Positions 50,552 to 60,316 of a stretch of 64,000 nucleotides of DNA are shown here, one piece after another (positions within the stretch are counted from its first letter, which is position 1; the number at the start of each line of letters is the position of its first letter). Source of the DNA: Mycobacterium shigaense (lineage in GTDB: Bacteria; Actinomycetota; Actinomycetes; Mycobacteriales; Mycobacteriaceae); assembly GCF_002356315.1 (NCBI RefSeq), contig NZ_AP018164.1, positions 4,960,001 through 5,024,000 on the forward strand, read 5' to 3'. The position numbers and the translations under genes were made by a program. The notes below the pieces were generated by a model. It had not been told where the DNA came from and searched no databases. It saw only the letters and a program-made list of their open reading frames with translations.

Positions 50552-51577
50552 TCACGTGTTCTTGTCGGTGTCCCGGCTCGGCTGCACCCGCTTGGGTTCG
50601 CCCGGCATCTTCGGATAGTTCGGCGGGTAGGGCATATCACCCAGGCCGCGCGCTTCGTCCGCCTCGACCATCTCCAGCAGCGGACTGATCGACTGGGCAA
50701 CCGAATTCATTGCCGCCCAAGGATCTTCGCGGGACTGCACCAGATCGGGCACGGTCGCCATCGTGTACTCGTCGGGCTCGGCACCGGCGAGTTCGGCCCA
50801 CGTCAGCGGCATCGACACCGTCGCAATCGGGGTGCGCCGCACCGAATACGGCGACGCCATGGTGCGGTCGCGCGCGTTCTGGTTGAAGTCGATGAAGATG
50901 CGCTCGCCACGCTGCTCCTTCCACCACGACGTGGTCACCGCCTCCGGGGCGCGCCGCTCCACCTCCCGCGCCAGCGCGATGCCGGCCCGGCGCACCTGAA
51001 TGAAATCCCAGTCGGTGGCGATGCGCAGGAAGACATGGATGCCGCGGCCGCCGGAGGTTTTCGGGTAGCCGACCAAGCCGAGTTCGTCGAGCAATGGCCG
51101 CAGCACGTCGACGGCGAGCGTACGGGCCTGCTCGAAGCCGACGCCGGGTTGCGGATCCAGGTCGATACGAAGCTCGTCGGGGTGCTCGGTATCGGGGCAG
51201 CGCACCTGCCAGGGATGCAGCGTGACCGTGCCCATCTGCGCGGCCCATACGATCGCCGCCGGATGGGTCACCCGCAACGCGTCCGCGGTCCGGCCCGACG
51301 GAAAGGTCACCCGGCAGGTTTCCAGATAGTCGGGATGATGCTGTGGCACCCGCTTCTGGTAGATCTCCTCGCCGTCGATCCCGTCCGGAAACCGCTGCAA
51401 GTGGGTGGGCCGGTCCCGCAGCGCGTCCAGCATCGGGCCGCACGCCACGGCCCGGTAGTACTCGATCAGTCGTCCCTTGGTGCCCTGCGATCCCAGCTCA
51501 GGGAAGTAGACCTTGTCCGGATTGGTGACACGCACCGCGATGCCGTCGACGTCGACCTCTACCGCTGCAGCAGCCAT
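50552..51577 (-). CDS. LigD-type polymerase/primase domain protein (Rv3730c type)
   Basis: 341 aa. Archaeo-eukaryotic primase-like polymerase domain: VRVTNPDKVYFPELG, LQRFPDGIDGEEIYQKRVP, catalytic RIDLDPQPG (DxD), KTSGGRGIHVFLRI and SWWKEQRGERIFIDFNQNARDRTMASPYSVR. Relatives of the LigD polymerase domain fill short gaps in double-strand break repair. It has no ligase or nuclease module. Divergent from ligC, from which it is 26 bp away; the same pair, Rv3730c-Rv3731, occurs in M. tuberculosis. Confidence 0.93.
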   Translation of the reverse strand: MAAAAVEVDVDGIAVRVTNPDKVYFPELGSQGTKGRLIEYYRAVACGPMLDALRDRPTHLQRFPDGIDGEEIYQKRVPQHHPDYLETCRVTFPSGRTADALRVTHPAAIVWAAQMGTVTLHPWQVRCPDTEHPDELRIDLDPQPGVGFEQARTLAVDVLRPLLDELGLVGYPKTSGGRGIHVFLRIATDWDFIQVRRAGIALAREVERRAPEAVTTSWWKEQRGERIFIDFNQNARDRTMASPYSVRRTPIATVSMPLTWAELAGAEPDEYTMATVPDLVQSREDPWAAMNSVAQSISPLLEMVEADEARGLGDMPYPPNYPKMPGEPKRVQPSRDTDKNT

Positions 51578-51603
51578 AGGAGAAATTCCAGCACAATCGG
51601 GCT

Positions 51604-52668
51604 ATGGACCTACCCGTCATGCCGCCGGTTTCGCCGATGTTGGCCAAGTCGGTCAAGACGATCCCGCCGGATGCGTCCTATGAGCCGAAGTGGGACGGGT
51701 TCCGGTCGATCTGCTTCCGGGACGGCGACGATGTCGAGCTGGGCAGCCGCAACGAAAAGCCGATGACCCGCTACTTTCCCGAGCTGGTCGCGGCGGTGCA
51801 GGCCGAGCTGCCGCGGCGGTGCGTGATCGACGGCGAGATCGTGATCGCCACCGACCACGGCCTGGATTTCGAGGCGCTGCAGCAGCGCATCCACCCGGCC
51901 GCGTCGCGAGTGCGCACGCTCGCCGAACACACGCCGGCGGCGTTCATCGTGTTCGACCTGCTGGCCCTGGGCGACGACGACTACACCCGGCGGCCGTTCA
52001 CCGAGCGCCGCGCCGCCCTGGTCGACGCCCTGGCCGACTCGGGACCGTCGATACACCTCACCCCGGCCACCACGGATCTCGAACTGGCGCAGCTGTGGTT
52101 CTCCGAGTTCGAGGGCGCCGGGCTCGACGGCGTCGTCGCCAAGCCGCTGACTATCACCTACCAGCCGGACAAGCGAATCATGTTCAAGATCAAGCACGAA
52201 CGCACCGCCGACTGTGTGGTAGCCGGGTACCGCGTGCACAAGTCCGGCGGTGACGCCATAGGGTCGCTGCTGCTCGGGCTGTACCAGGACGACGGTCAGC
52301 TCGCCTCGGTCGGCGTCATCGGCGCCTTCCCGATGGCCGAACGCCGGCGACTGTTCACCGAATTGCAGCCGCTGGTCTCCGATTTCGACGACCATCCGTG
52401 GAATTGGGCCGCGCATCAGGCCGGCGAGCGCACCCCGCGCAAGAACGAATACTCGCGGTGGAACGCAGGCAAGGATCTGTCGTTCGTCCCGCTGCGACCC
52501 GAGCGGGTGGTCGAGGTCCGCTACGACCACATGGAGGGCCGGCGGTTCCGCCACACCGCGCAATTCAACCGGTGGCGCCCGGACCGCAACCCGCGCTCAT
52601 GCACCTACGAGCAACTCGAGCAGCCGCTGACTTTCAGTTTGGGCGACATCGTGCCCGGCCTGGGCTAG
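51604..52668 (+). CDS. ligC: ATP-dependent DNA ligase LigC
   Basis: 354 aa. Ligase adenylation domain with the nucleophile Lys in YEPKWDGFRSI, SRNEKPMTRYFPE, and IDGEIVI. GVVAKPLTITYQPDKRIMFKIKHERT (motifs IIIa-V). The C-terminal OB fold follows (VGVIGAFPMAERRR). ATP-dependent nick sealing as an auxiliary to LigA and LigD. Length matches the family. Corresponds to Rv3731. Confidence 0.95.
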   Translation: MDLPVMPPVSPMLAKSVKTIPPDASYEPKWDGFRSICFRDGDDVELGSRNEKPMTRYFPELVAAVQAELPRRCVIDGEIVIATDHGLDFEALQQRIHPAASRVRTLAEHTPAAFIVFDLLALGDDDYTRRPFTERRAALVDALADSGPSIHLTPATTDLELAQLWFSEFEGAGLDGVVAKPLTITYQPDKRIMFKIKHERTADCVVAGYRVHKSGGDAIGSLLLGLYQDDGQLASVGVIGAFPMAERRRLFTELQPLVSDFDDHPWNWAAHQAGERTPRKNEYSRWNAGKDLSFVPLRPERVVEVRYDHMEGRRFRHTAQFNRWRPDRNPRSCTYEQLEQPLTFSLGDIVPGLG

Positions 52669-52705
52669 TTTCAGGGACACCGTTGCATGCAAAGGAGCCA
52701 CCGGA

Positions 52706-53533
52706 ATGACCGATCCCCTCGCCCCGCTCGCCGGCAAGGTCGCCTACGTCACCGGGGCCGCCCGGGGACAGGGTCGCTCGCATTGCATCCGGCTGGCCCG
52801 GGCCGGCGCCGACATCGTCGCGATCGATGCCTGCGCGCCGGTCGCCGAGAGCAACGGCTATCCCCCGGCCGAGCCCCAAGACCTTGCCGAGACCGTCAAC
52901 CTCGTCGAAGGTGAGGGCCGCAAGATGCTCGCCGCGGAGATCGACGTCCGCGACCTGGCCGGCCAGCAGCGGATCGTAGCGAACGCGATCGAGCAGTTCG
53001 GTCGCCTCGACATCGTCGTGGCCAACGCCGGCGTCCTCAATTGGGGCCGGGTGTGGGAGATTTCGGCCCAACAGTGGCAGGAGACCCTCGACACCAACCT
53101 GACCGGGCTATGGAACACCATGAAGGCCGCCGTCCCCGCGATGATCGCCGCCGGTAACGGGGGGTCCATCATCAACATCAGCTCGGCAGCCGGAATCAAG
53201 GCCGTCCCGGGCTGTGGCCACTACTGCGCCACCAAGTTCGGCGTCGTCGGCCTCACCAACTCGCTGGCCGTCGAGCTCGGCGAGTACGGCATCCGGGTCA
53301 ACTCCGTACACCCGTACGGCACCGACACCCCGATGGGCAACGACTTGTCGATGTACCAGGTCTTCCAGGACCATCCGACCTACATCTACAGCTTCTCACC
53401 GGGCGCGCTGCCCACCGAGTCGCTGGCCGCCCCCGACCTGATCTCCGACATCGTGGTGTGGCTGGCCAGCGATGCGTCGTCGTTGCTCACCGCCGCCCAA
53501 ATCCCGGCCGACAAAGGCTATTTGAAGATCTAG
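52706..53533 (+). CDS. Mycofactocin-type SDR family oxidoreductase
   Basis: 275 aa. N-terminal VAYVTGAARGQGRSHCIRLA, followed by DACAPVAESNGYPPAEPQDLAETV, a long insertion that is typical of mycofactocin-associated SDRs in actinobacteria. Active-site region SSAAGIKAVPGCGHYCATKFG with a Tyr-xxx-Lys. Carveol-dehydrogenase-like; tightly bound NAD is expected. Its TAG stop shares the palindrome CTAG at 53530-53533 with the convergent P450 gene. Confidence 0.9.
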   Translation: MTDPLAPLAGKVAYVTGAARGQGRSHCIRLARAGADIVAIDACAPVAESNGYPPAEPQDLAETVNLVEGEGRKMLAAEIDVRDLAGQQRIVANAIEQFGRLDIVVANAGVLNWGRVWEISAQQWQETLDTNLTGLWNTMKAAVPAMIAAGNGGSIINISSAAGIKAVPGCGHYCATKFGVVGLTNSLAVELGEYGIRVNSVHPYGTDTPMGNDLSMYQVFQDHPTYIYSFSPGALPTESLAAPDLISDIVVWLASDASSLLTAAQIPADKGYLKI

Positions 53534-54789
53534 ATCGCGACCGTCAGGGCCGACAAGCCGCGCAAGGTGACGTTGGGCTTGTATACGGGTTCGCTGTCCA
53601 GCCGCGCGTTAGGGAAACGCGCCGTCAATGCCGACAGCGCCGCGCCGGCCTCCAACCGCGCCAGCGGCGCGCCCAGGCAATAGTGCGCACCACGACCAAA
53701 GCCCAAGTGCCGAAACGTTTCCCGATCGGGATCGAAGGCGTCGGGTCGGGTGAACTCGGCCGGGTCGCGATGTGCCGCCGCCAGCAGCAGCATGATCATG
53801 TCCCCGGCGGGCACCTCGACACCTCCAATCACCATGTCGTGCAGCGCGATTCGGCCCACCATCTGCACCGGCGGGTCGTACCGCAGGGTCTCCTCGATGA
53901 CGGCGGCGGCCCGGTTGGCATCGGCACCCAGCGCCGCCCACTGCGACGGCTGGCGCAGCATCGCCAGGACGGCGTTACCGATCAGGTTGACCGTAGTTTC
54001 GTGACCGGCGACCAGCAACAGCACGCAGGTCGAAACGATCTCCTCCTCGGTCAGCTGATCGCCGGACTCCTCCACGGCGATTAGCCGCGACATCAGGTCG
54101 TCACCGGGCCGCGAGCGTCGCCGCTCGATGAGGCCGTGCAGGTAATTCCGCAGCCACGTTCCGGCGTCGAGGCGCTCCTGCAGACCGTCGGAGGGCGAGC
54201 CCGTGAAGGTGACAAACGGATCCAGGGCCTGCGCGAGCAGTCCCGATGCGTGACTGAATTGTGGCTCGTCTTCGAGTGGCACCCCGAGCAGCCGGCAGAT
54301 GACCGCTACCGGCAGCGGATACGCGAAATCGTCGACCACGTCGAACCGGCCATTTTCGGCGATGCGGTCGAGCAGTCCGGCCACCAGCCCGGTGATATCG
54401 GGCCCCAGCGCGCTCACCACTTTGGGTGCGAACGCCTTGCCGGCCAGCTTGCGCAGCCGCGTGTGATCGGGGGGATCGAGGAACAGAAACCCCGGCGGCA
54501 CTTGCGGGGGCGGCGGGGCACCGGCCTCGGCGAGTTCCCGCAGCTGCGCCTTGACCTGCTCTTGAGCGCGCGTCGATTTCATCCGGTCGCTGCTCGACGA
54601 CGGATGGCGCAGGACCTCGTCGCAGTCTCGATAGGCCGAAAAGACGGCGAGATGCGCATCGGGCAGCAGCAGCGGTCCGCGGTCACGAAACTGCGCTGCC
54701 AGCGGGTACGGGTCGGCCCGGTTAGCGGAGTCCAGGAAATGCAGCAACAAGCCTTGTGCTTCGGCCTGCTCGGCGGGCGCAGTCGTCAT
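53530..54789 (-). CDS. Cytochrome P450
   Basis: 419 aa. I-helix LLLVAGHETTVNLIG, EETLRYDPP (ExxR), and haem loop FGRGAHYCLGAPLARLE with the Cys ligand. It uses ferredoxin electrons to hydroxylate hydrophobic substrates in mycobacteria. The specific CYP family is not assigned. Convergent with the mycofactocin-type SDR, with overlapping stop codons. Confidence 0.95.
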   Translation of the reverse strand: MTTAPAEQAEAQGLLLHFLDSANRADPYPLAAQFRDRGPLLLPDAHLAVFSAYRDCDEVLRHPSSSSDRMKSTRAQEQVKAQLRELAEAGAPPPPQVPPGFLFLDPPDHTRLRKLAGKAFAPKVVSALGPDITGLVAGLLDRIAENGRFDVVDDFAYPLPVAVICRLLGVPLEDEPQFSHASGLLAQALDPFVTFTGSPSDGLQERLDAGTWLRNYLHGLIERRRSRPGDDLMSRLIAVEESGDQLTEEEIVSTCVLLLVAGHETTVNLIGNAVLAMLRQPSQWAALGADANRAAAVIEETLRYDPPVQMVGRIALHDMVIGGVEVPAGDMIMLLLAAAHRDPAEFTRPDAFDPDRETFRHLGFGRGAHYCLGAPLARLEAGAALSALTARFPNARLDSEPVYKPNVTLRGLSALTVAI

Positions 54790-54820
54790 GCCCCCATTGT
54801 GCCTGTGCTGCCGGCCCGGC

Positions 54821-55306
54821 TCACGAGCCCTCCGTGTAGTCCGCCAACTCCGGGAGCGCCATCAATCGGTCGAGAAACGCGCGTTGCCCCTTCAGCAGCT
54901 TGGCGCGGGCTTGCGCCACCGGCAGCCAGGCGACGCGATCGACTTCGGGGAACTCCCGCAGTCGGCCCGAGCCTCTCGGCCACTCCAGCTCGAAGGTGTT
55001 GCTGCGCGCCTCGGCGATGTCGAGGTCACCCGCGACGGCGAAGACGGTGACCACCTTGCCGCTGGGTTGCCTCAGCGCAGCGATCTCGGTGCGCGCCCCG
55101 TCCGGCACCGGCAGCCCGAGCTCCTCGAAAAACTCTCGTTGGGCGGCCGCCCAGACGTCGTCGCCGTCGGAGTACTCGCCTTTCGGAATCGACCAGACCC
55201 CGTCGTCCTTGCGCGCCCAGAACGGGCCGCCCGGGTGGGCGATGAGGACTTCGACGACGCCGCCGCGGGCCCGGTACAGCAGCACACCGGCGCTGAGCTT
55301 GGGCAT
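54821..55306 (-). CDS. NUDIX hydrolase
   Basis: 161 aa. N-terminal KLSAGVLLYRARGGVVEVLIAHPGGPFW and Nudix box GEYSDGDDVWAAAQREFFEELGL, with Asp in place of the first Glu in the box. It probably hydrolyses nucleoside diphosphate-linked compounds. Corresponds to Rv3733c, next to the acyltransferase as in M. tuberculosis. Confidence 0.92.
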   Translation of the reverse strand: MPKLSAGVLLYRARGGVVEVLIAHPGGPFWARKDDGVWSIPKGEYSDGDDVWAAAQREFFEELGLPVPDGARTEIAALRQPSGKVVTVFAVAGDLDIAEARSNTFELEWPRGSGRLREFPEVDRVAWLPVAQARAKLLKGQRAFLDRLMALPELADYTEGS

Positions 55307-55313
55307 CGATTCC

Positions 55314-56675
55314 TCAGACTCCGGCGGCGCGTTCGAGGTCCTTGAGCGAGGTCTCCAGGTGCACCAGCAGCTTTTGCAGATGCGGCACGCTGCGCCGGCA
55401 GCCGACCAGCCCGAAATCCACCATTCCGGCGTTGCTGACCAGGGTGATGTTCAGGGCCTGGCCGTCCAGGATCGCCGACAGCGGGTAACTGCCGTCTAGC
55501 CGGGCGCCGCCGTAATACATCTGCTGTTGGGGTCCCGGCACGTTGGAGATGACCAAGTTGAAGGGCGGCGAGGTGGACGACACCCAGCCCGGCACCGTGG
55601 CCAAGGCCACCGCACTCATGTTCATCGCCGACAGCGCGAGCGCTTGGATTCGGGGCAGTTGGGAAAAAACCGTCTTGTTCTTGTACACCGACTCGCTGAC
55701 GATCTCCAGCCGCTTGCCGGGATCTTCGACGTCGGTGGCGAGATTGCACAGGATGGCACCCACGAGGTTGCCCCCCGCGTCCGCCTCGTCTTCCCGCCGC
55801 AGGCTCACCGGGACCATCGCGAGCAGCGGTGCCTCCGGCAGCGCATCGTGCTCCAGCAGGTAATAGCGCAGAGCGCCCGAACACATCGCCAGGACAACGT
55901 CATTGAGGGTCACCCCCGCGGCGCGCTTGAAGTTCTTGATGCGTTCCACCGACCAGGACTGCGCCGCACAGCGACGCGCGCCACCGATCTTGACGTTCAA
56001 CATGGTGCACGGGGCCCCGAACGGCAGCGTGAGTTGCTGCTCGAACAGCGCCGCACGCGCCAGTGAAATCGTCGACGGGGCAAGTGCAGCAACGGATCCC
56101 GCGATGCGCAGCAGCGCACCCCACCGAGACGACGGCGCGGACTGCCGACGGGGTTTGGGCAGGGTCCAGGGCGCGCGGATCTCGGTGTCGTCGGGATCGG
56201 TCGACAGCGCGCGCTGCAACAGCTTCAAGGCCGAGACGCCGTCGATGAGCGCGTGGTGCATCTTCGTGTAGACCGCGAACCGACCGTCTTTCAAGCCCTC
56301 GATGATGTGGGCCTCCCACAGCGGACGGTGGCGATCGAGCAGGCTGCTGTGCCTGCGCGAAGTAATCTCCAGCAGCTCGCGCACTCGCCCGGGCGACGGC
56401 AGCGCCGAGCGCCGGACGTGATAATCGATGTCGATGTCGATGTCCTTGTCGTAGGTCCAACCCAGGTTCGCGATGGGGCCGACCAACGTCGCGGGATGCT
56501 TGAGAAACGTGGGCTGCAGATCCCGCTGAGCGATCAACCGGTCGTACAGATCCCGGACGAAACCCGGGCCGGCACCCGGCGGGATCTGGTAGAGCTGCAG
56601 GCCACCGACATGCATCGGGTGCTCGCGTGATTCGCCCAGCAGAAAGACCGCATCAGTCGGGCTCATCAGTGCCAT
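55314..56675 (-). CDS. tgs2: Wax ester synthase/diacylglycerol acyltransferase (WS/DGAT)
   Basis: 453 aa. N-terminal MSPTDAVFLLGESREHPMHVGGLQLY, the HHxxxDG active site in KMHHALIDGVSALK, and PLLAMVPVSLRREDEADAGGN. It esterifies fatty acyl-CoA onto diacylglycerol for triacylglycerol stores. Corresponds to Rv3734c (tgs2). The gene runs towards the NUDIX gene with an 8-bp gap and may be cotranscribed. Confidence 0.93.
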   Translation of the reverse strand: MALMSPTDAVFLLGESREHPMHVGGLQLYQIPPGAGPGFVRDLYDRLIAQRDLQPTFLKHPATLVGPIANLGWTYDKDIDIDIDYHVRRSALPSPGRVRELLEITSRRHSSLLDRHRPLWEAHIIEGLKDGRFAVYTKMHHALIDGVSALKLLQRALSTDPDDTEIRAPWTLPKPRRQSAPSSRWGALLRIAGSVAALAPSTISLARAALFEQQLTLPFGAPCTMLNVKIGGARRCAAQSWSVERIKNFKRAAGVTLNDVVLAMCSGALRYYLLEHDALPEAPLLAMVPVSLRREDEADAGGNLVGAILCNLATDVEDPGKRLEIVSESVYKNKTVFSQLPRIQALALSAMNMSAVALATVPGWVSSTSPPFNLVISNVPGPQQQMYYGGARLDGSYPLSAILDGQALNITLVSNAGMVDFGLVGCRRSVPHLQKLLVHLETSLKDLERAAGV

Positions 56676-56773
56676 TCGTCAATTAGACCCCGTGGTCGGC
56701 CCGTTTGGCCAAGATCGTCGTTCCGCCTCTCGAGCCGATCGCCAACTGCCGATCGCCATGGGACCATGGGTGG

Positions 56774-57268
56774 GTGACGACGACGGTGTCGTGGGACGTG
56801 GTGGGCGTTGACAAGCCGGAAGGCGTCAACGTGATCATCGGCCAGGCTCACTTCATCAAGACCGTCGAAGACCTGCACGAGGCCCTCGCCGGGGTGAGCG
56901 CGACGTTGCGGTTCGGCCTGGCGTTCTGTGAGGCATCCGGACCGCGGTTGGTTCGCCACTCCGGCAACGATCCCGAGCTGATCGAACTCGCGACCAACAC
57001 CGCGCGCGCAATCGCGGCTGGGCACAGTTTCGTGATCTTCCTGCGGGAGGGTTTCCCCGTCAACGTGCTGAATCCCGTCAAGGCAGTGCCCGAAGTCTGC
57101 GGAATCTACTGCGCCACAGCGAATCCGGTCGATGTCATTGTCGCGGTGACCCCGCGTGGCCGCGGCATCGTGGGAGTGGTCGACGGGCAGACGCCGGTCG
57201 GCGTGGAGACCGACCGGGACGTGTCGGAGCGCCACGACCTATTGCGTGCCATCGGTTACAAGCTCTGA
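56774..57268 (+). CDS. Adenosine-specific kinase-like protein
   Basis: 164 aa from the GTG at 56774. Adenosine-specific kinase family (PF04008 type): KPEGVNVIIGQAHFIKTVEDLHEALA, GPRLVRHSGNDPELIELATNTA, CGIYCATANPVDVIVAVTPRGRGIVGVVDG. Family based on an archaeal protein; cellular role in mycobacteria is not known. Corresponds to Rv3735. Confidence 0.9.
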   Translation: MTTTVSWDVVGVDKPEGVNVIIGQAHFIKTVEDLHEALAGVSATLRFGLAFCEASGPRLVRHSGNDPELIELATNTARAIAAGHSFVIFLREGFPVNVLNPVKAVPEVCGIYCATANPVDVIVAVTPRGRGIVGVVDGQTPVGVETDRDVSERHDLLRAIGYKL

Positions 57269-57403
57269 CTGTCGGCGGGCACCGTCAGTTCCAGATGTCA
57301 ATTCGACCCATTCCGGCGCGATCCGCAAAGATCCGGCGGTACCTTCGCGCACAACGGCTGATCGCCGAAAACGGCTGTTGCACGGCACGGGAGGCTTCCT
57401 GGC

Positions 57404-59317
57404 ATGGACAAATTCACGCCGTCGATCGACTGGAGCAACGAGTTGCTTCCGTCGTTGCGATGGATCGCCGAAACCTGGGCGATCAGCGCGGTCTGCCTGC
57501 TCCTCTTCGGTGTCGCGGCCGCCCGGTTCACCGTGTGGGGAGCCCAGTTCTGGCGCATCACCGGCGCGTACTTCACCGGCCGACGCAGCGTCGGGGTCTG
57601 GGCGTTGTTCGGCGTGCTGCTGCTGTCGGTGATGATCGCGGTGCGGATCAACGTGCTGCTCAGCTATTACAGCAACGACCTGTACTCCGCGCTGCAGACC
57701 GCGTTCCAGGGCGCCGGCGCGGGAAACGTAGCGGTGCGGGACTCCGGCATTCACGGCTTCTGGATGGCCATCTGGATCTTCTGCGTCCTCGCGACGCTGC
57801 ACGTGATCCGGGCCATGGCGGATTTGTATCTGACGCAACGCTTCGTCATCGCCTGGCGGATCTGGCTCACCGACCGGCTCACGGCCGACTGGCTCGACGA
57901 GCGGGCCTACTACCGAAGCCGGTTCATCGACGCGACCATCGACAACCCGGACCAACGCATCCAGCAGGACGTCGACATTTTCACCGCCGGGTCCGGCGGC
58001 GGCGGGAATCATCCGTCCAACGGCTCCACCAGCAAGCTCCTCTTCGGCGCCGTGGACTCTGTGGTCACGGTCGTGTCCTTCGGGGTAATTCTGTGGCAGC
58101 TGTCCGGCACGGTGCACCTGCTCGGGATCTCCATACCCAAGGCGCTGTTCTGGGCGGCGCTCGTCCATGTCCTGATCGCGACGATCGTCGCCTTCTGGAT
58201 CGGCCATCCGCTGACCCGGTTCAGCTTCCGCAACGAAATGCGCAATGCCGCCTTCCGATACGCCTTGGTGCGCCTGCGCGACGCCGCCGAGGCGGTCGGC
58301 TTCTACCGCGGCGAGCGGGCCGAACGCAACGAGCTGTCGACCCGGTTCGACGCAGCGATCGCCAACTACCGCGGTTACGTGCGGCGCACCATCGGCTTCC
58401 TCGGCTGGAATGTCACGGTGACACAGGTGATCAACCCGCTGCCGTTCATCGTGCAGGCGCCGCGGCTGTTCGCAGGCACCATCAAGTTCGGTGGCGTGAT
58501 GCAGTCGGCCAAGGCGTTCGCCCACATCGAAACCTCGCTGTCGTTTTTCCGCAACGCCTACGACCGGTTTGCCAGCTACCGTGCCTCTATCATCCGCCTG
58601 CACGGGCTGGTCGAAGCCAACGCCCAGGCGCGCGAATTGCCCTCGCTGACAATGGCCTCCAGCGTCGACGGTTCGGTCGAGTTCGCCGATGTCGAGGTCC
58701 GCACCCCGGCCGGCGCCCAACTGATCGAGCCGCTCGATCTGCGGCTGGTCCCCGGCGACGCCCTGGTCATCACCGGAAAGTCGGGCAGCGGTAAGACGAC
58801 GCTGCTGCGGACGATGGCGCAGCTATGGCCGTACGCCTCGGGCACCCTGCGCCGCCCCGACGGGGACAACCAGGTGATGTTCCTGTCGCAGTTGCCCTAT
58901 GTCCCGCTGGGTAATCTGCGCGCAGTGGTGTCTTACCCGGCCGCGGCCGGTGACATCGCCGACGACACCCTGCGGGACGTGTTGACGCGGGTCGCTTTGC
59001 CCAGCCTGGTGGCCCGCCTCGATGAAGTCCAGGACTGGGCCAAGGTGCTGTCGCCCGGGGAGCAGCAACGCATCGCGTTCGCCCGCGTGCTCGCCGTCAG
59101 ACCCAAGGCGGTGTTCCTCGACGAGGCCACGTCGGCCGTCGACGAAGCGCTGGAGTTCTTGCTGTACAACCTGTTACGCACCGAGCTCCCGGAGTGCATC
59201 GTCATCAGCGTCAGCCACCGCACCACCATCGAGCAACACCATCATCAGGAGCTGGCGTTGCTCGGCGGTGGGCCTTGGCACCTCAGGGACATTCCCGAGC
59301 AGGTGCCGGCACCCTAG
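57404..59317 (+). CDS. SbmA/BacA-type ABC transporter (Rv1819c-like)
   Basis: 637 aa. One polypeptide with an N-terminal membrane domain (six segments in residues about 20-360) and a C-terminal ATPase. The membrane part reads like SbmA/BacA (FTGRRSVGVWALFGVLLLSVMIAVRINVLLSYYSNDLYSAL). Walker A GKSGSGKTTLLR near 458, signature SPGEQQRIAFARVL, Walker B VFLDEATS. Mycobacterial relatives import hydrophilic solutes including vitamin B12 and antimicrobial peptides. The gene is unaccompanied. Confidence 0.9.
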   Translation: MDKFTPSIDWSNELLPSLRWIAETWAISAVCLLLFGVAAARFTVWGAQFWRITGAYFTGRRSVGVWALFGVLLLSVMIAVRINVLLSYYSNDLYSALQTAFQGAGAGNVAVRDSGIHGFWMAIWIFCVLATLHVIRAMADLYLTQRFVIAWRIWLTDRLTADWLDERAYYRSRFIDATIDNPDQRIQQDVDIFTAGSGGGGNHPSNGSTSKLLFGAVDSVVTVVSFGVILWQLSGTVHLLGISIPKALFWAALVHVLIATIVAFWIGHPLTRFSFRNEMRNAAFRYALVRLRDAAEAVGFYRGERAERNELSTRFDAAIANYRGYVRRTIGFLGWNVTVTQVINPLPFIVQAPRLFAGTIKFGGVMQSAKAFAHIETSLSFFRNAYDRFASYRASIIRLHGLVEANAQARELPSLTMASSVDGSVEFADVEVRTPAGAQLIEPLDLRLVPGDALVITGKSGSGKTTLLRTMAQLWPYASGTLRRPDGDNQVMFLSQLPYVPLGNLRAVVSYPAAAGDIADDTLRDVLTRVALPSLVARLDEVQDWAKVLSPGEQQRIAFARVLAVRPKAVFLDEATSAVDEALEFLLYNLLRTELPECIVISVSHRTTIEQHHHQELALLGGGPWHLRDIPEQVPAP

Positions 59318-59361
59318 TTCACTGCGGCGCGCAGCTCGTGCCGGCCTGGGCAGTCGAGTGG

Positions 59362-60219
59362 CTAGAGCAGATCGGTGATGGTCTTCAGGCCCGCGTCGTA
59401 GAGGACGCCGGGCAGCATGCCGCCGTCGCATTCGACGGTTGTGCCGTTGACGAAATCCGCCTCCCCGCCCGCGAGGAACACGCAGACGCGGCCTACCTCC
59501 GCGGGCTCCCCCGCGCGCCGCAACGGCACTGCGGCGAAATACTTTTCGCCGGTCGGGTCGTCCTTGGGCAGGACGAACGACCGGAAGTTCTCCGTCATCG
59601 TCGGGCCCAGCGCCACACAGTTGACCCGAACCTTCGGCCCCCACTCCTCGGCCAGCGACCGGGTGAGGTGGTTCAGTCCGCTCTTGGCGGCGCCGTAGGA
59701 GACCAGCGTCGGCGAGCCCGCCGGGTGCCCGGCCCCGCTGGAGATGTTGATGACGCAGCCGGTGCCGTCCTGGGTCGACATCTGCCGGTACGCGCGAATG
59801 GCGAACCAGAGCGGGCTGATCAGGTTCATCTGCACCGCGAAGGCATGGAACAGCGCGGTCCGCTCGAATTCGTCGTCGCTGGGCGGCGCGCCCTGAATGC
59901 GTTGCACGAGTCGGGGAATGGACTCCGCGTGCGGCGCCGGAACGGTGCCGCCGGCGTTGTTCACCAAGATGTCGAGCCGGCCATGGGTGGCCACGACATC
60001 GGCGACGAAGGAGTCGATCGACCGGATGTCCCCTTGGTCGCAGACCTGTTGCGAGGCACGCGCTGCCCACTCCGGCTCGATGCCGGGGATGGTGTCCAGC
60101 GGCGCGCGCGAGCAGCCGATGACCGTGGCGCCCGCGCGCAGCAGTTCGTGGGCGATACCGACACCCACGCCGCGACTGGTTCCGGTGACGATCGCGACCA
60201 TCCCGTCGAGCACGCCCAT
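59362..60219 (-). CDS. Short-chain dehydrogenase/reductase
   Basis: 285 aa. VAIVTGTSRGVGVGIAHELLRAGA, NNAGGTVPAPHAE, Ser in NISSGAGHPAGS, Tyr and Lys in SYGAAKSGLN, and C-terminal FLAGGEADFVNGTTVECDGG. Classical SDR. It is divergent from the DapB-like gene, 97 bp apart. Substrate unknown. Confidence 0.92.
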   Translation of the reverse strand: MGVLDGMVAIVTGTSRGVGVGIAHELLRAGATVIGCSRAPLDTIPGIEPEWAARASQQVCDQGDIRSIDSFVADVVATHGRLDILVNNAGGTVPAPHAESIPRLVQRIQGAPPSDDEFERTALFHAFAVQMNLISPLWFAIRAYRQMSTQDGTGCVINISSGAGHPAGSPTLVSYGAAKSGLNHLTRSLAEEWGPKVRVNCVALGPTMTENFRSFVLPKDDPTGEKYFAAVPLRRAGEPAEVGRVCVFLAGGEADFVNGTTVECDGGMLPGVLYDAGLKTITDLL

Positions 60220-60316
60220 CTATAGACCCTCCAGCCGGTAGTTGACAGTCACTGCCATGGGGTCATACCGTGCCATCCAGTCGGCGGTGTGTAAAGGGCA
60301 ATCCGGGAGGTCCTCG

